Assembly (NCBI GenBank): GCA_030762935.1
Contig: CM060888.1
Span: forward strand, 115,951,468-116,015,467
DNA: 64,000 nucleotides
Origin: Hymenopus coronatus
Taxonomy: Eukaryota > Arthropoda > Insecta > Mantodea > Hymenopodidae
Reading direction: 5' to 3'
Every line of letters starts with the position of its first letter. Positions within the stretch are counted from its first letter, which is position 1. Both the position numbers and the translations under genes were made by a program. The notes below the pieces were generated by a model, which was not told the origin of the DNA, ran no database searches, and saw only the letters and a list, made by a program, of their open reading frames with translations. Of this stretch, positions 34,371-46,255 are shown one piece after another.

Positions 34371-34440
34371 TTTAAGTTATTATAGTTATAGCAAGTATTG
34401 TATTGTACCCCAAAAATTCAATATCAGATTTCAGCATAAA
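34371..34440 (-). mobile_element. Fam1 scrap
   Basis: Minus-strand TATTGTATTGTACCCCAAAA then ATTCAATATCAGATTTCAGC, the block just inside the right hairpin. Only about 70 bp survive. Confidence 0.5.
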
Positions 34441-34472
34441 TAGATTATTTGCGGCCTCCTGAAAACAGAAAA

Positions 34473-35610
34473 TCTTGTGTAATTTTTTCTTTAACTTTCT
34501 GAAACAAATTGGTCTTAAAAGCTTATTCTTCTCTCAACTTCAAGCTAATCAAGATAAACATTAGCCGAAATGGTCTTATTCTTAGTAGAAGGGAAATAAG
34601 GGAATACACTAGGCTAAAGCTATAGTCAAATCTTTTAAAAAACTGATGTGTTCCATTCACATGACTTTCTCTGCAACGCTGTAACAAATTATTGTTAAAA
34701 AGCATATTCTTCTATCTACTTTATGATAATCGAGATAAACATTAACAGATCTTTTCTTAATTACGTGCTTCCTTGTAAGTATAAGAGATATAAGGGAAAA
34801 CACGAGGTTAAAAGAAATGTGAAATCTCTTAAAAACTGGTTGCTATGTGGTTGAAATCCGTTTCTATGCAGGGCCAGAAGTTTACAGCTTTCCGTGTGAG
34901 TAAAATTATAAGTATTTTAAATCTGAAACAAATAACAAGGAATATTTCATAAATGTCCACTTCCACGAAAAAAACGTACATGACGTAAATTGTGTATTTT
35001 AACGTGATCTACATTTTTTGTGTGGTAAGTTTATGTCTATCTCTTATGGTTTACCAGTTACGCAAACTTCATTCAGAATAAAGAATTCTTTAGAAGCTAC
35101 TCCCAGAAAATTTAAGATATACATTTTATTTCTCATATAAATATCTTTAATATAGGGCATTTTAATCAGAGCCATTTTTGAAAAATCAAATTTTTTAAAT
35201 TTTTCCATTAAAGAGTAGTTTAGGGTGAGAGGATTTTTCTAAAAATCTCCGTGTCTTATCCCTGGAAGATACTATACTTAAATACCAAGTTTGATATTTT
35301 ACGGGATTTTCGTTTTTGAGTTTTCGTGTTCAAGAGTCTCACGGACACACACACGGATCTTTATCTTTTTCTGGATACAATGGACCCTAAAACATGTATT
35401 TCCGGTGAAAGTTCAGTATCGAAATTGTTGGGTGGAATGCAAGATCTTCTCTATACACTATGCACATATTTTATACATATGTGTAGAGAAAGTAACATCT
35501 GGTTGCTGTGTAATTGAAAACTGGGTTTATTTGCATGCCAGGAGTTGACAAGTTTCTGTATGAGAAAGATAAGTATTTTGAATTTGAAAACCAATAACAA
35601 GTAACGATAG
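34473..35610 (+). mobile_element. Fam1 left part, split by a nested Fam1 copy
   Basis: Left end TCTTGTGTAATTTTTTCTTT at 34473, continuing to CAAATCTTTTAAAA at 34640. A second Fam1 copy follows (34643-35495), after which the host resumes with CTGGTTGCTGTG and runs to CCAATAACAAGTAACG at about 35606. The rest of the host element is missing. Order of events: host first, nested copy later. Confidence 0.8.
34643..35495 (+). mobile_element. Fam1 copy, complete, nested
   Basis: Left end CTGATGTGTTCCATTCACAT (one base short), right end CATATGTGTAGAGAAAGTAA with an altered hairpin loop. Sits inside the copy at 34473-35610 between AAAA and the CTGGTTGCT block. Confidence 0.85.
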
Positions 35611-35704
35611 GGTCTGATTGAAAAATTCAGTGATATAGCTTGAATTTGAACCAGATCTTGTGGTCTCCATTAAGTTGCTCTAACCACTGGACTACCATGG
35701 CAAC
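35610..35704 (-). mobile_element. tRNA-derived SINE (family E)
   Basis: Minus-strand GTTGCCATGGTAGTCCAGTG (A-box region), GGTTCAAATTC (B box), then CTGAATTTTTCA. Matches the head at 12276-12348 and its first body bases. Confidence 0.65.
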
Positions 35705-35999
35705 ATGCAACAATAAAGCATTATGTTCCCCAATTGACTCGCGTTTATCTTGGACACCACACAAGGGGATTTCAAATTATGTTAGAGCTGCATGTTTAGA
35801 GGTTCTGGTGCCTCTATGTATTTTACTCATTACTTCATCACAAAGAGATTGAAAGGAACACATGTTCAGTTCCTGTTACTATCGCTTCTGGCGTTTATGC
35901 TAGGCAAAAGCGCTACCACGTGTCCTTGTTTCTAATAATAAGCTGACTATTTCCCGATAAGCTTGGCCAATAAGCGCTATATCGCACTAAAAATCATTT

Positions 36000-36170
36000 T
36001 ACTCATGCGAATATCATCGTTACAATATTGACTTCTCACCCGGAGACCCCGGTTTCGACTCCCGATTGGGGCGGAGAAGTTTTATTTAACCTGAATTATT
36101 CCCATCTCCCACAGAATCTGGAAGTATGTATTTGAAAGTGAATGTGTGTGATTAAGGAAAATGGAAAACG
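36000..36170 (+). mobile_element. SINE (family A), head decayed
   Basis: Reads GACTTCTCACCCGGAGACCC, a B box GGTTTCGACTCCC, then TTGGGGCGGAGAAG, CATCTCCCACAGAATCTGGA and AGTATGTATTTGAAAGTGAA. The body matches 7578-7815 (minus strand), and this copy keeps the B box which that one lacks. No clear A box upstream. Confidence 0.65.
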
Positions 36171-37198
36171 CTTTAAACCCAACGTAAAGAAAATACAGAC
36201 GAGTTGTTTCTAATGCAAAACCCCCGATAAGATTAGATGTTAAAGAGGCCTACATAAATAATTCAATTTAAAAAATATTGAAGCATATTTCTCTGTACAG
36301 TAAGCAAAATTTAAAGTGAAAGAACAACCAACTCGGTTGCAACAATATATCGTGTATTTATTTACACTAATTATTTTCTCTAGGCCAAAATCTGAGAATG
36401 GAGAGAATCTAATCACTTGAAGTGTTGCCCTATATGTAAAGCTAATAATTATTTAAAACATCATATAACGCTCAAAAGAACATATACATATTTAAAACTA
36501 TTTTAAATATTTGTTGTCGAAAGCTACCAGAAAACTGTTCCATATACCCATCTTTTTTTTTTATTGTTTCATTTATATAGCCTCCTTTAACATCTAAGGT
36601 CATATCGCCGGGGAATATTTCTTTATTTATGCGGTTGGGGAGTTATTTAGTAAAACAATGGACAACAATGTGGTTACGATATCCTGAAAACGTTATTCTT
36701 AACGAAAACATTATTTAGGGATGGTAGAAAGTACTTTGGTATCCATTTATAAATTGGATCATTTCATTAATTTTAGAAAACAACTAGCTAGTATTTAAGA
36801 TTTTAGGACAAATGGGAGAAAGAGGCAAAGGAGATAGATACATAATTTCCGTTCTGCTGAAAAATGCTTTCGACACTTAACAGAGGACTTTGGATCAATG
36901 TTGTTTACATTCTTTTGTCGCTAGGGCTATAAAATTATATGAAACAGGAAGAAGATCACAAATGACAAATTTGCTTTAACTATAACAACATCGTGGAGAA
37001 CAATCAGGATATTTAACGTCTTCATTTCAGATGAGTAGTTTGTTGCCTAAAATTATCGAGCGGATGTAATACTTTTGTTCTCCACGAACTGGTATGTTGC
37101 GCATCGTTATTATTTCCTTCTAATATTCGTGAACTAGAGTATGCCATGCAGAGAATGATGAAAGGCTATAACCACGAAAGAACGTTTGCTTATAAAAA
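36171..37198. other. Spacer, nothing recognised
   Basis: AT-rich; no repeat or coding signal recognised. Confidence 0.4.
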
Positions 37199-37887
37199 TC
37201 TGAGTGTTACATTCATATGTCTTTCTGTACCTCTTCTGAAACAACCATTATTAATTTTTTTTTTTTGGTTTCATATACATCATGATAATAAAAGTCAGTA
37301 TTACCATAAATGATTTTATTCATCTTCTTATAGGTCCATCCAATTGGAATAACGCAATAACTAAGCCAAGTAATAGTCAAATCTTTTAAGAAATGGTCGC
37401 TACAAGATGGCTATGAAATCCGCTCTATTTGAATAAACAGGATGAACATAGAAAAACCAATAACGACTGCTCATTAAAAAAGGTATAAGTATTGCAGCAT
37501 TCAAACCAACAAAAGAACTGTCAGAAAATGGTTAAATTCACACAAAATGTATACAACAGATCCACATCTTTACTGTAATAATATTATGTCTATATCTTAC
37601 GATTTATCAGCTGTGCAAAAGTAATCCAAAATGAAGAGGGCTGCAGAGGCTATTTACAGAAAATCTAAGATAAACGTTTATTTGTGGTATAAATATCTGT
37701 AAGATTATATGGCATTTTAATCATAATCGTTAGAGCAATTTTTAAGAAAAACGAAAAATTTGAAAAACGCGCATGCGAATTTTACTCACGGGGATCAAAA
37801 AGTGTATTGCCAGTTAAATCTCGGGGTCAAATTTTTGGGTGCAATGCAATACCTTTTCTATCTACTACTCACGCTATAGGAAAAGTA
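37199..37887 (+). mobile_element. Fam1 copy with internal deletion
   Basis: Left end TCTGAGTGTTACATTCATAT, right end ACTCACGCTATAGGAAAAGTAA. About 150 bp around the CA tract are missing, bridged by AAACGCGCATGCGAATTTTA. Its right part (from about 37766) belongs to the inverted repeat shared with 40566-40901. Confidence 0.75.
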
Positions 37888-38108
37888 AGAATAACTTTAT
37901 TCACGGTTTAAATTGGAAATTCGTGAAATTTCAGTGTTCAGATTGTTCTCCTTTTTAAACTACAATAAAATTATATAAAATGTTCTACTTATTCATTGCC
38001 TAATAACACTTTACGTTCAAGAAAATTTGCATATAAAATTTTAAGGCATTATAAGCTTTGTTGTTTCCAGAAACTGATATTTAAAATTATAAGGAAGAGC
38101 CTAGACTT
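37766..38108 (+). repeat. Left arm of a ~340-bp inverted repeat
   Basis: This arm includes the right end of a Fam1 copy plus about 220 bp of flank (GTTCTACTTATTCATTGCCT, AATAACACTTTACGTTC, TTTGTTGTTTCCAGAAACTG, AAAATTATAAGGAAGAGCC). The same order is found inverted at 40566-40901. Confidence 0.85.
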
Positions 38109-38763
38109 CATCTCAAAGTTTTGAATAACCTTACACTTAAGATTCCATTTAGTTTTCTATCCCAATACGTCACAACGCATAAGTAATTACAAACATTACT
38201 TAGAAAGCAGATCTCTTTCGAGTTTTGCGATTTCCCTCAGTCGAATATCAAAAAAAGAGTATGTTTATCAGATTTTGAAAACAAGGGGAGAGCAGGCCGC
38301 ATAATGCATATATTTTCCAGAGTGAAGCTAATTCTTCTTTTTCCATTTTTCTGCTTCTCTTTCTCCCTTTTTGCCTGTGATTAGTAGAAAGGGAGAGTAA
38401 AGCCCATTACTCTATCCTACACGTGGCAGCTCATAGGGGATGTTCCAGAGGATTAATTAACTCTCCACGAAGTAACCCTTTCCCCTGACTTTTTCATCAT
38501 TCATTTGGCTTGCTATGTCCAATATTTGACTGCTCTGTTCACCTGCTCCATGCATGATGTCAGGCAAAAGAAAGAAGAATAAAAAAAATGAAAATAACTG
38601 TATTCTCCTCCCAAATTTATTGCTTCTAAAACCTTGATTTAATTCTTCCGCAGTAAATTTTGAAAATTAGGCCTGGTTTCACTTTGAATGGGCTTCCTTA
38701 GCTATGCACATTCAAGCGCCAAGACTTTTGTAAATGTTACTTAGAGCTCGAATCTCGAAGGAG
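38109..38763. other. Inverted-repeat spacer, nothing recognised
   Basis: A mixed block with a pyrimidine-rich stretch at 38332-38380. No repeat family assigned. Confidence 0.35.
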
Positions 38764-39548
38764 CTTTCTATTCACATGACCTTCTCTAGCTCTACAAGCA
38801 AACCACTTACAAAATATTATTCGTCTTTCTACTTCATACTAATCGATATAAAAATTATGGTTACTTTGTTCCTTATAAGTAGAAGAGAACTAAAGCAACA
38901 CACTAAACTAAAGCGATAGTCAAATGTTAACTACCATGCGACTACCATTGAACTTTGCTTCTCTTTACATGCCCAGGAGTAAAAAGAGAAAAGTAATATG
39001 GACAGCTTCCTGTATGAGAAAAGTATAAGTATTTTAATACTTCAACTAATAAAAGAGAATATCTCGGGAACGGTTAGCTCCACACCAAAAATGTATACGA
39101 CATAAATCGTGTTTTTGATGAGGTCTACATTTTGGTGCAGAATTTTTGTCTATCTCTTACGGTTTACCTATTATGCAAAAGTCATTCCGAATAAAGAGGA
39201 CTTTTCCGAGAAAATGCACCTTATTTGCCATGAACATATTTTTAACATATGGTGTTTTTTTATCAAAATCGACTCTTTAATGACTTTATCGCATCCTTGG
39301 GAAATACTAACTCTAAATACAAAGTTTGGTGTTTCATGTACTTTTTGAGTTATGCTGCACACAAACACACACACACACACACACACACGTGCACACAAAC
39401 AAGCACACACAGGGAGTTTTTATAAAAATGTATTTTATATTCAGGGACCTCAAAACATGTATTTACAATGAAATCTCGGTGTCGAATTTTTTACGGAAGT
39501 ACCTTCTCTACCTACTGTGTACGTTGTACATACGTGCTACAGAAAGTA
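38764..39548 (+). mobile_element. Fam1 copy, complete, diverged
   Basis: Left end CTTTCTATTCACATGACCTTCTC (given in parts: ATTCACATG then ACCTTCTCTA), right end GTACATACGTGCTACAGAAAG then TAAG. CA tract at 39359-39390. The TTTCCATGTAAAGG block is deleted. Confidence 0.8.
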
Positions 39549-39838
39549 AGAAGCTAAATTTGAGAGAAAGTACCTTTGAATTTTCTGCGGTATTTTGTAT
39601 ACGATATTCTTGTCAGGGGCATTTTTTGCGATTAACCACACAAATAAAAAGACACCGGTGTTTCTATTTTCAAAACAGTTTTCAGGAATGTTTGGTGTAG
39701 GATGTAAGGGTATAGGAACGTTCGCTGCGACACCATTATATATTGATTGTGACTACATCTCCCAGTTAGGTATGAGGTAAAAGTAAGGGCCTACAAAGAG
39801 TGTAAGGGCTTTAATATTGTTTGAACACCCGTGCAGCA
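39549..39838. other. Spacer, nothing recognised
   Basis: Open for 60-120 codons in two overlapping plus-strand frames, without recognisable motifs. Confidence 0.3.
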
Positions 39839-39839
39839 T

Positions 39840-40139
39840 TAGAGAGCAATCCCAAGAGGGCAATTAAGCGATCCTAGCAAGTGAAATGGCTCACTCTGAC
39901 GTTCACGGGAAGAAATCTTATCATGCACCATCTGCCCGGCCCCGGAGCCTGCATAACCTGAAAGCGTGAAAACGGAATAAGAGGAAATGAGGGAAAGTGG
40001 TGGAATATAACACCCTACATTCGCCTTGGCGACTAGGGGGAAACCACGATAAAAGAGCAAGTGGGCGGACGTCGGAATTCGAAACCAGGATATCCCGAAT
40101 GCGAGCCTCATACGTTATCGGGGAGCTATCTCGCTCGTT
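39840..40139 (-). mobile_element. tRNA-derived SINE (family D)
   Basis: Minus strand: head AACGAGCGAGATAGCTCCCC (A-box region), B box GGTTTCGAATTCC, then TCGTGGTTTCCCCCTAGTCG, CCAAGGCGAATGTAGG, and a C/T-rich body to about 39840. The head and the GTGGTTTTCC block recur at 18560-18680. Target duplications are not clear. Confidence 0.7.
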
Positions 40140-40565
40140 ACTTTTGGTTTAACGCCGTAGTAAGATATTCCCCTAGTTTCCAAGAACTCTAAAGTGAATA
40201 GCACCTCATGGTAAAATGTGCGTACTATGCGCACATAGACTTCCTGGTCTTCATTCGGTAGGTTTGACGCAATTTCGAAAGAAGAACAAGGCGACCATAC
40301 TAAGACATGAAGTGCGCTATACACTCTGATATAAAGTTTCAATGCTAAGATTTAAATCCTTCTATAGTTCCTAGAGTTCAGTCACATGCGCTGTGTTTTG
40401 TTTAATAATCAAGTTATTTCGCGGTAAGTTATTCACTACAATGTCTGAGAACCTCAAAGAAATAAAACTTTTTTTTTTGGTTGTCAACACTGCAAAAAAG
40501 CAGACGTTCTCTCTCTTCCTCCCCCGTGCCCTAGCTCCCCCGTAAAATCAGCCTTAGAAAGAAAG
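40140..40565. other. Spacer, nothing recognised
   Basis: No repeat family assigned; ends at the right arm of the inverted repeat. Confidence 0.35.
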
Positions 40566-40901
40566 TTCAAGGCTCTTCCTTATAATTTTAAATGCCAGTT
40601 TCTGGAAACAACAAAGTTAATAACGTCTTGAAATTATGTCGAATGTAAAGTGTTATTAGGAAATGAATAAGTAGAACGATTTATATTATTTTATTGCATT
40701 TTATAAAGAAAAATAATTTGAACATTCTAAACATTCAGGAATTTCGAATTTTTAAGCTGCGACTACACTTATTCTTACTTTTCCCATAACGTGAGTAGTG
40801 GATAGAAAAGGTATAGCATTGCACCCAAAATTTCGACCTCGAGATTTAACTGGAAATACATATTTTGATGACCCGTGAATAGAATTCACTCGCGCGCGCG
40901 T
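40566..40901 (-). repeat. Right arm of the ~340-bp inverted repeat
   Basis: Reverse complement of 37766-38108: GGCTCTTCCTTATAATTTTA, CAGTTTCTGGAAACAACAAA, then the flank and the right end of a Fam1 copy on the minus strand. Confidence 0.85.
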
Positions 40902-41005
40902 GTGTAGGGCGTGTGGGTGGAAGAGCTAAGTCAAAAACGAAAAGTTGGTTAAGTACCAAACTTGGTTATTAAGTTTGTATCTTATAAGGATGCGACACGA
41001 AGACC
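40775..41005 (-). mobile_element. Fam1 copy, right end only
   Basis: TTACTTTTCCCATAACGTGA through the ACCCAAAATTTCGACC block to AAGGATGCGACACGAAGA, where homology stops. A CG/TG tract occupies the CA-tract position. Confidence 0.8.
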
Positions 41006-41287
41006 CATTTAAGAAGATTAATAGATGAAGTAGAACGTGCTTTCCCAATTTCATATTAGCTTGTTTTTGGCTTGTTTAATAATGCGTATAGCTGTGTCAT
41101 ACTTGTATTATAGTGACGTAATTACAGTTCCCTTGAATTCTGAATTCTTACTGACACTATTCACATGATCAATTTGTTTGCCATGTATGCCGAGTGCATA
41201 AATTATACCCCAGAATGGAACGTTTATATAAACTGTTTATGTTGGTACGAGAAATCTTGCCCCACCCTCTATAAATGTCACCTCTTT
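41006..41287. other. Spacer, nothing recognised
   Basis: Short AT-rich spacer between two Fam1 pieces. Confidence 0.4.
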
Positions 41288-41797
41288 TTACTTTCTCTAT
41301 CATCTAAATAGTAGATAGATACGGTGTTGTATTCCATCCAGATATTCGATAGATTTCATCGGAAACGCTTATTTTCAGGTTCCTTGAACCCAGAAAAGGA
41401 TTTTTAGAAAAATGTCCGTTGGTGAACATCTACACTGAAAACCGAAATGCCTGCTAAATATCAAACTTGTATCATACAAGGATGTGACACGAAGATTTTA
41501 AACAAAATCCCCTACCCCAAACTACCCTTTAGATGAAGTTTATTTCTAAAATGTTGATTTCTCATAAATAGCGCTTAAGATTTTGATTAAATAACGTGTA
41601 TTAAAGATAGTTATTCATACATGACAAATAAAACATGTATTGTGAATTTTCTGGGAATAACCTCAAAAGTTCCTTCATTATAGATGCCATCTATATTGCT
41701 GGTAAACCGTAAGAGATAGACACACAACGTTAGTCAAAAAAAAAGTAGATCTCGTTAATTTTATTTCCTATACACTTTTTGTGGAGTTAGCTATCTA
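41288..41797 (-). mobile_element. Fam1 copy, right two thirds
   Basis: TTACTTTCTCTATCATCTAA at the right end, then TAGGATTTCATC-like, GATGTGACACGAAGATTTTA, CCCCAAACTACCCTTTAGAT, AATTTTCTGGGAATAACCTC and TGTGGAGTTAGC. The left third is missing. Confidence 0.8.
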
Positions 41798-43906
41798 ACA
41801 TAAGGAAAGGAGAAAGAAATTATATACTTCAGTGCTTTAGAGTGAAATTCCTCTGGGAGCTGTGAAAGTGATTAGAAAGGAGTGTAGTATTTTTGCAATG
41901 ATTAAAAACAGCTGTTTTGTGTACTTTTAGTTAAAGATACTTCCCTCTCTAGAGGATCAAGGCTTTGTATATATTTATAAGGGCTTATAAGTAGTTCATA
42001 TTTGTCCAGGGGTCCTAAAGTGTGCACAAGGAAAAAGAAAATTGAATTAAACATACAATATTATGTGTACAATACTTTTTAGTTGTTAATAATGCATGCT
42101 TTAACCAAATTAGTTAGTCACATATTTGTTAAGTATAAATAATTATTTCAAATATCCTTATTTCGAGAATAATTCAACTATACTGGCAATTTTGCTTGCA
42201 GGTCGTAGTCAGACTTCTCATTAACTAAATATTAGCTACCGTTTTCTGCAGGTAGCGTAAGCTAGATACAATAAATCCCTCCACATTTGTCATATATCTA
42301 AATACTTTGGTATTAAAGTTGTGGTCATTAATTGAATATGTCGTATCATGATCATTTGTTCGTTTGTAATTGCCATTTCATCAGCTTCTACGTAGATTTT
42401 ATTCCTTCAAAATGATGAAAAAACTTTTATTTTCACTCATGTATTCTTCTTCACACTCTCATTTTTCTCTTTCACTCATTACATTGATTATTTTCTGAGC
42501 ACTTACAGACTCGCTCACAAATGAAGTCACTCAACATTTATGGTTGGCATAAATAATGAAACATTGAGTTCTGCTTACTGTGACCGCAGCGCGACGTACT
42601 TACCGGCCGGTCCCGGCAGTTGAATAATTACTGCTCCCGAAGGTTCATTTCTGCAATGTCGAGTAAATTCTGCGTCTAGAATGTTCTCTCTGGTATCCGG
42701 CATCCATATAACTGTATATGGTGGGAGAGTTAAGGGAGTCAAGATGTGAGAATCCAGTAAGTGACTAAGCAGTCAATTGTAGCTATTAAGAATCGACAGG
42801 TGAGTTGTGTTGTTGGTGCTGTGTGTGTGTGAGGGAGAGAGAGCAGTGATTAGTGTGTAACATGTGTTACTTTGAGCGATTAAGTGATAATTAAGTGTGT
42901 TTAACAGAAACTGGTTGTCCCATTTGTTACATAAAGCATGAGAGCCATTGTTGTTAGTAAAATGACATGACACAGTAGAAGAACCATTATTGTTGATATG
43001 ACGACCTGATAACGTGGTTACATGATGGACTAAGATAGCGTTGGCTATGTGCTCGTGGACTTTTCAAACTGCAATATTTTGTAGTTTACTCTGCATTTTA
43101 AAAACTATTGATCAAAATGATTCCCTTTGGTCCATGAATAATTAAAATTTTGCAAACATTTGGCAAGCAGAAAGATAAGACAGGGAAACCGTATATTACA
43201 ATGCACATTATTTTCCTATATTTTGAGAACTTCAAAATCATATTAGTTTTCAAAGTATAATTTTTTCCTACTGTTCCTTCTTGTTACTATTATTACAAAA
43301 TACAGTATACTTACAGTATAAAAGTGTTTGGCAGATTTTTACTTTATGATAGCAAAGTTGTTAGCAGTGATAAACAATAATATAGCAACAGTATTTTATT
43401 CACCAATAAATTGATTTTTTTCTTTATTGAGTAAGCTTATATCTTATGAATAAAAAATCATGACTTACGCTGCTTATTTTTTTATTTATTTTTTGCACAT
43501 TGTCTCATAAGACTTACGTGTTAATCAGATTACTCAGGTGATTGTCAGGTGTTAATTCGCAACATTGAAACTTCGGATTGGTCAGCTATGTCTGGAAAGT
43601 ACGTTATGAATTATACTGTCCAATATTTAAAGCTTTTAACCTTAAGGGTTTTATCTACAACCAATGTTTTCATTGCAGCGAATAAAGAAATAAACAACAT
43701 AAAGCATTTATGTATATGCGAAAACTTAATGACTGTAGTTACCAGTATAGCAAATGTTGAATATTCTATTATGTCCTTCAGGCACAAATGAATCATTATA
43801 CAGTATACGTTCTCCTTATACTTGAATATTTTAATCTACGTTACCATAGCAAATCTTAGCACTTGACATTTTCTTCAAGTTTATTTTTATTTCTTTAATT
43901 CATTTC
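41798..43906. other. Long Fam1-free spacer
   Basis: About 2.1 kb. A GC-richer patch at 42580-42660 (GACCGCAGCGCGACGTACTT, GGCCGGTCCCGGCAG) is unassigned. A short GTGTGTGTGAGGGAGAGAGA tract lies at 42823. The rest is AT-rich. No gene signal recognised. Confidence 0.4.
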
Positions 43907-45880
43907 TACTTTCCCTACACGTACTATGTAGGGGAGACCGGGGCAAGTTAACGATGTAAACAGTTTTCGTTTTTGAAATAACTTTCTCTGTATGTGTTAT
44001 TAGAAGAACATTTTGTTGTAATGTATCCAGTTGGATGATATTTTATTTTAATATCTATGTTCAAAATTATTTCTCCTTTTTAAAAAATGAATGCAAAAAG
44101 CTCACCTTGCCCGATACTGGGGCAAGATGAATTTGATCGCGTGGCAAGATATTTTTAAAGCAAGTTGAATACGTTTTATTTTATTTCCTGCTTCAAAGTT
44201 GTATAGTTCTCATGTCACAATGTGTGGTATTTGCAACACTCTATCCAATCTTCTGATGGAGGATCAACATAGATCTCATTACAAACATGATACTGCGCTA
44301 TAGCTTCTTTGGACGTTTTCTGACGCCATATGTGTATACAGTCGGGGCTTTTAGTTCTATTACAGGAATCAAACTTGCGTTTCTTAATAAGGGTTCCTTT
44401 TCTGCAGCCCTTTATTTTGTTGCTTTAGATATTCTTCGGCTACTTTCTGTACTTTTTTCTGAACCAATCTCTTTCATTGGTGAGTTACTTAATAAAGACA
44501 CTTGCATATTTGCATATGACTACGGTTTTACACATTTGATTGACTATGGTTTAAAGTCCAAAATACTTCGGCACGGTTTAGTGCTGAAACATTTATTGAA
44601 CATTCCTGATTCTTCATTTTGTGATCACTTGTTTATTTTTTCTCGTCACTTGACAAAAATTAATGAAATATCCCAAAATCTATAAGAAAATATCTCTCTC
44701 TATATATCTTGCAATGCATTATTTAGTAGTTTGAAGATCATATATCTCACCAAATTCCAAAATAAAATTAAAAAGTGCATATAAGCACAAATAGACAACG
44801 GTAAAATGCTCTCAGGGCAAGTTGATGAGGTCGTAACCTTGCACCAATCAACGTGCCGTGATTGGGAACCTTAAAGATCCTTAATTTTTAGGGCAGGATT
44901 AACAACATAAAATATAAATAAATACTGTTTGTGAAAACCATATTGTCTAAGATAAACATGTATACCAAAGACAACCAAATATCTTACTTTTCAGTCCACG
45001 AGACTGAAGGTCTTGAAAATTATAACACGTCTGGAAAAATACTTGAATGTAATCCAACAAACAACGAAATGGCGGCAGCAAAATTTTAGTATCTAGCAGT
45101 TTGTAAGAAGTACTGTCCATTAGTCATCTTGTCGGGCTCATCAACCTGCCCCGGCTTCCCCTACATAGTGTACCCAAAAATTCGTTAATGAAATTTTACA
45201 GGAAATATAGTTTTCGGACGCCCAGAATCCAAAAGGTATTTTTAGAAAAACTACTGTGTGATTTATGTATATAATTAATATTTCATGGAAAAACTCGAAA
45301 ATTTTGATTTTCTCAAAAATGGCCATAACGATTTTCATTAAAATATCTTAAGTCTCTGATATTTTTATGAGAAACAAAATATATAAGTTGAATTTTCTGG
45401 GAAGAGCCTCTGAAAACCTCTTCATTCTGAATGAATTTTGTATAACAGAGAAATCATAACAGATAGACGAAAGCTTTCTGCGCAAAAATGCAGGATCTCA
45501 TCAAAGCACACAAATAATGTTATATACATTTTTTGTAGGGTTAATCGTTTTCGACATATTCCTAATTATTAGTTTCAATTTTAAGCCACTTAAACCTTTC
45601 TCAAACGGGAAGACATCTTTCTTTTCGTTTCTCGTTGTTTACTCTGGCAAGCAAAAAAAAAAAAAAAAAAACAAAACAAAAAAAAAAATAGAATTTCAAT
45701 TGTTTCGCATAGCGACCGATTTTAAAGGACGCGACTGTCAATTTAGCCTGTCAAGGAAGCAAGTAATAAGACTAATTCTGCTTATGTTTATCTTGATTAG
45801 CATGATGTCAATAAAATATTAATCTTTTGAATATAATGTTTAGGAACAGCTAGAGAAATACATGTGAATGGAACACATCT
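43907..45880 (-). mobile_element. Fam1 copy split by a TA-flanked transposon
   Basis: The right end TACTTTCCCTACACGTACTATGTA is interrupted at 43930 (given in parts: terminal ACTTTCC and hairpin arm ACTATGTA). Fam1 resumes at 45162 with TACATAGTGTACCCAAAAAT and continues to the left end ATGTGAATGGAACACATC at 45880. A22 bp part of the block after the hairpin is missing. Poly(A) runs lie at 45652-45690. Confidence 0.85.
43931..45161. mobile_element. DNA transposon with terminal inverted repeats, TA target duplication
   Basis: A 1231-bp element. Left terminus GGGGAGACCGGGGCAAGTT; the right terminus, inverted, is GGGGAAGCCGGGGCAGGTT (16 of 19 match). TA flanks both sides (43929-43930, 45162-45163) and removal restores the Fam1 hairpin. 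The GGGCAAG motif recurs at about 44120 and 44816. A 132-codon plus-strand frame (44287-44685) is its only sizeable open frame and matches no transposase I know. TA target and GGGG-rich ends are compatible with a pogo/Tc1-like non-autonomous element. Confidence 0.85.
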
Positions 45881-46255
45881 TGGCTATGTTGCCAAAATGA
45901 AAAAGCCTTTTTGGTGCACCTACTCTGTTTCATGTGGCGACTACTGCAGCAATAAGCATAATAGTGAATGGAAACTGTTCGTCTCTGCTCGATATAAAAC
46001 AACATATGTCATTTTATTTTAATTGTGAAATTAGAATGGAGATGTTTAACGATATGCATGGCAGCGTATTAATAAGTCAAAAGAGTTTGCGTTGCAGAAA
46101 TTATTCTGGAATAAATTATAATATTTTTATAACGCACCTGTTTTATTCGAAGGGACGAACACATCTGTGTTTTATTTCTCTATTAGGTATAGTAAGTAGG
46201 TTAAGTTTTTATTGAATGTTTGCCCAACAGATGTCGAGACTCCACCACCCCTGAA
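45881..46255. other. Spacer, nothing recognised
   Basis: A plus-strand frame of 93 codons at 45934-46215 has no recognisable features. Confidence 0.3.

Noticed and set aside
44287..44685. Transposase gene inside the TA-flanked element
   Set aside because: The 132-residue frame has no recognisable DDE or DNA-binding motif, and I could not read one on the opposite strand either.
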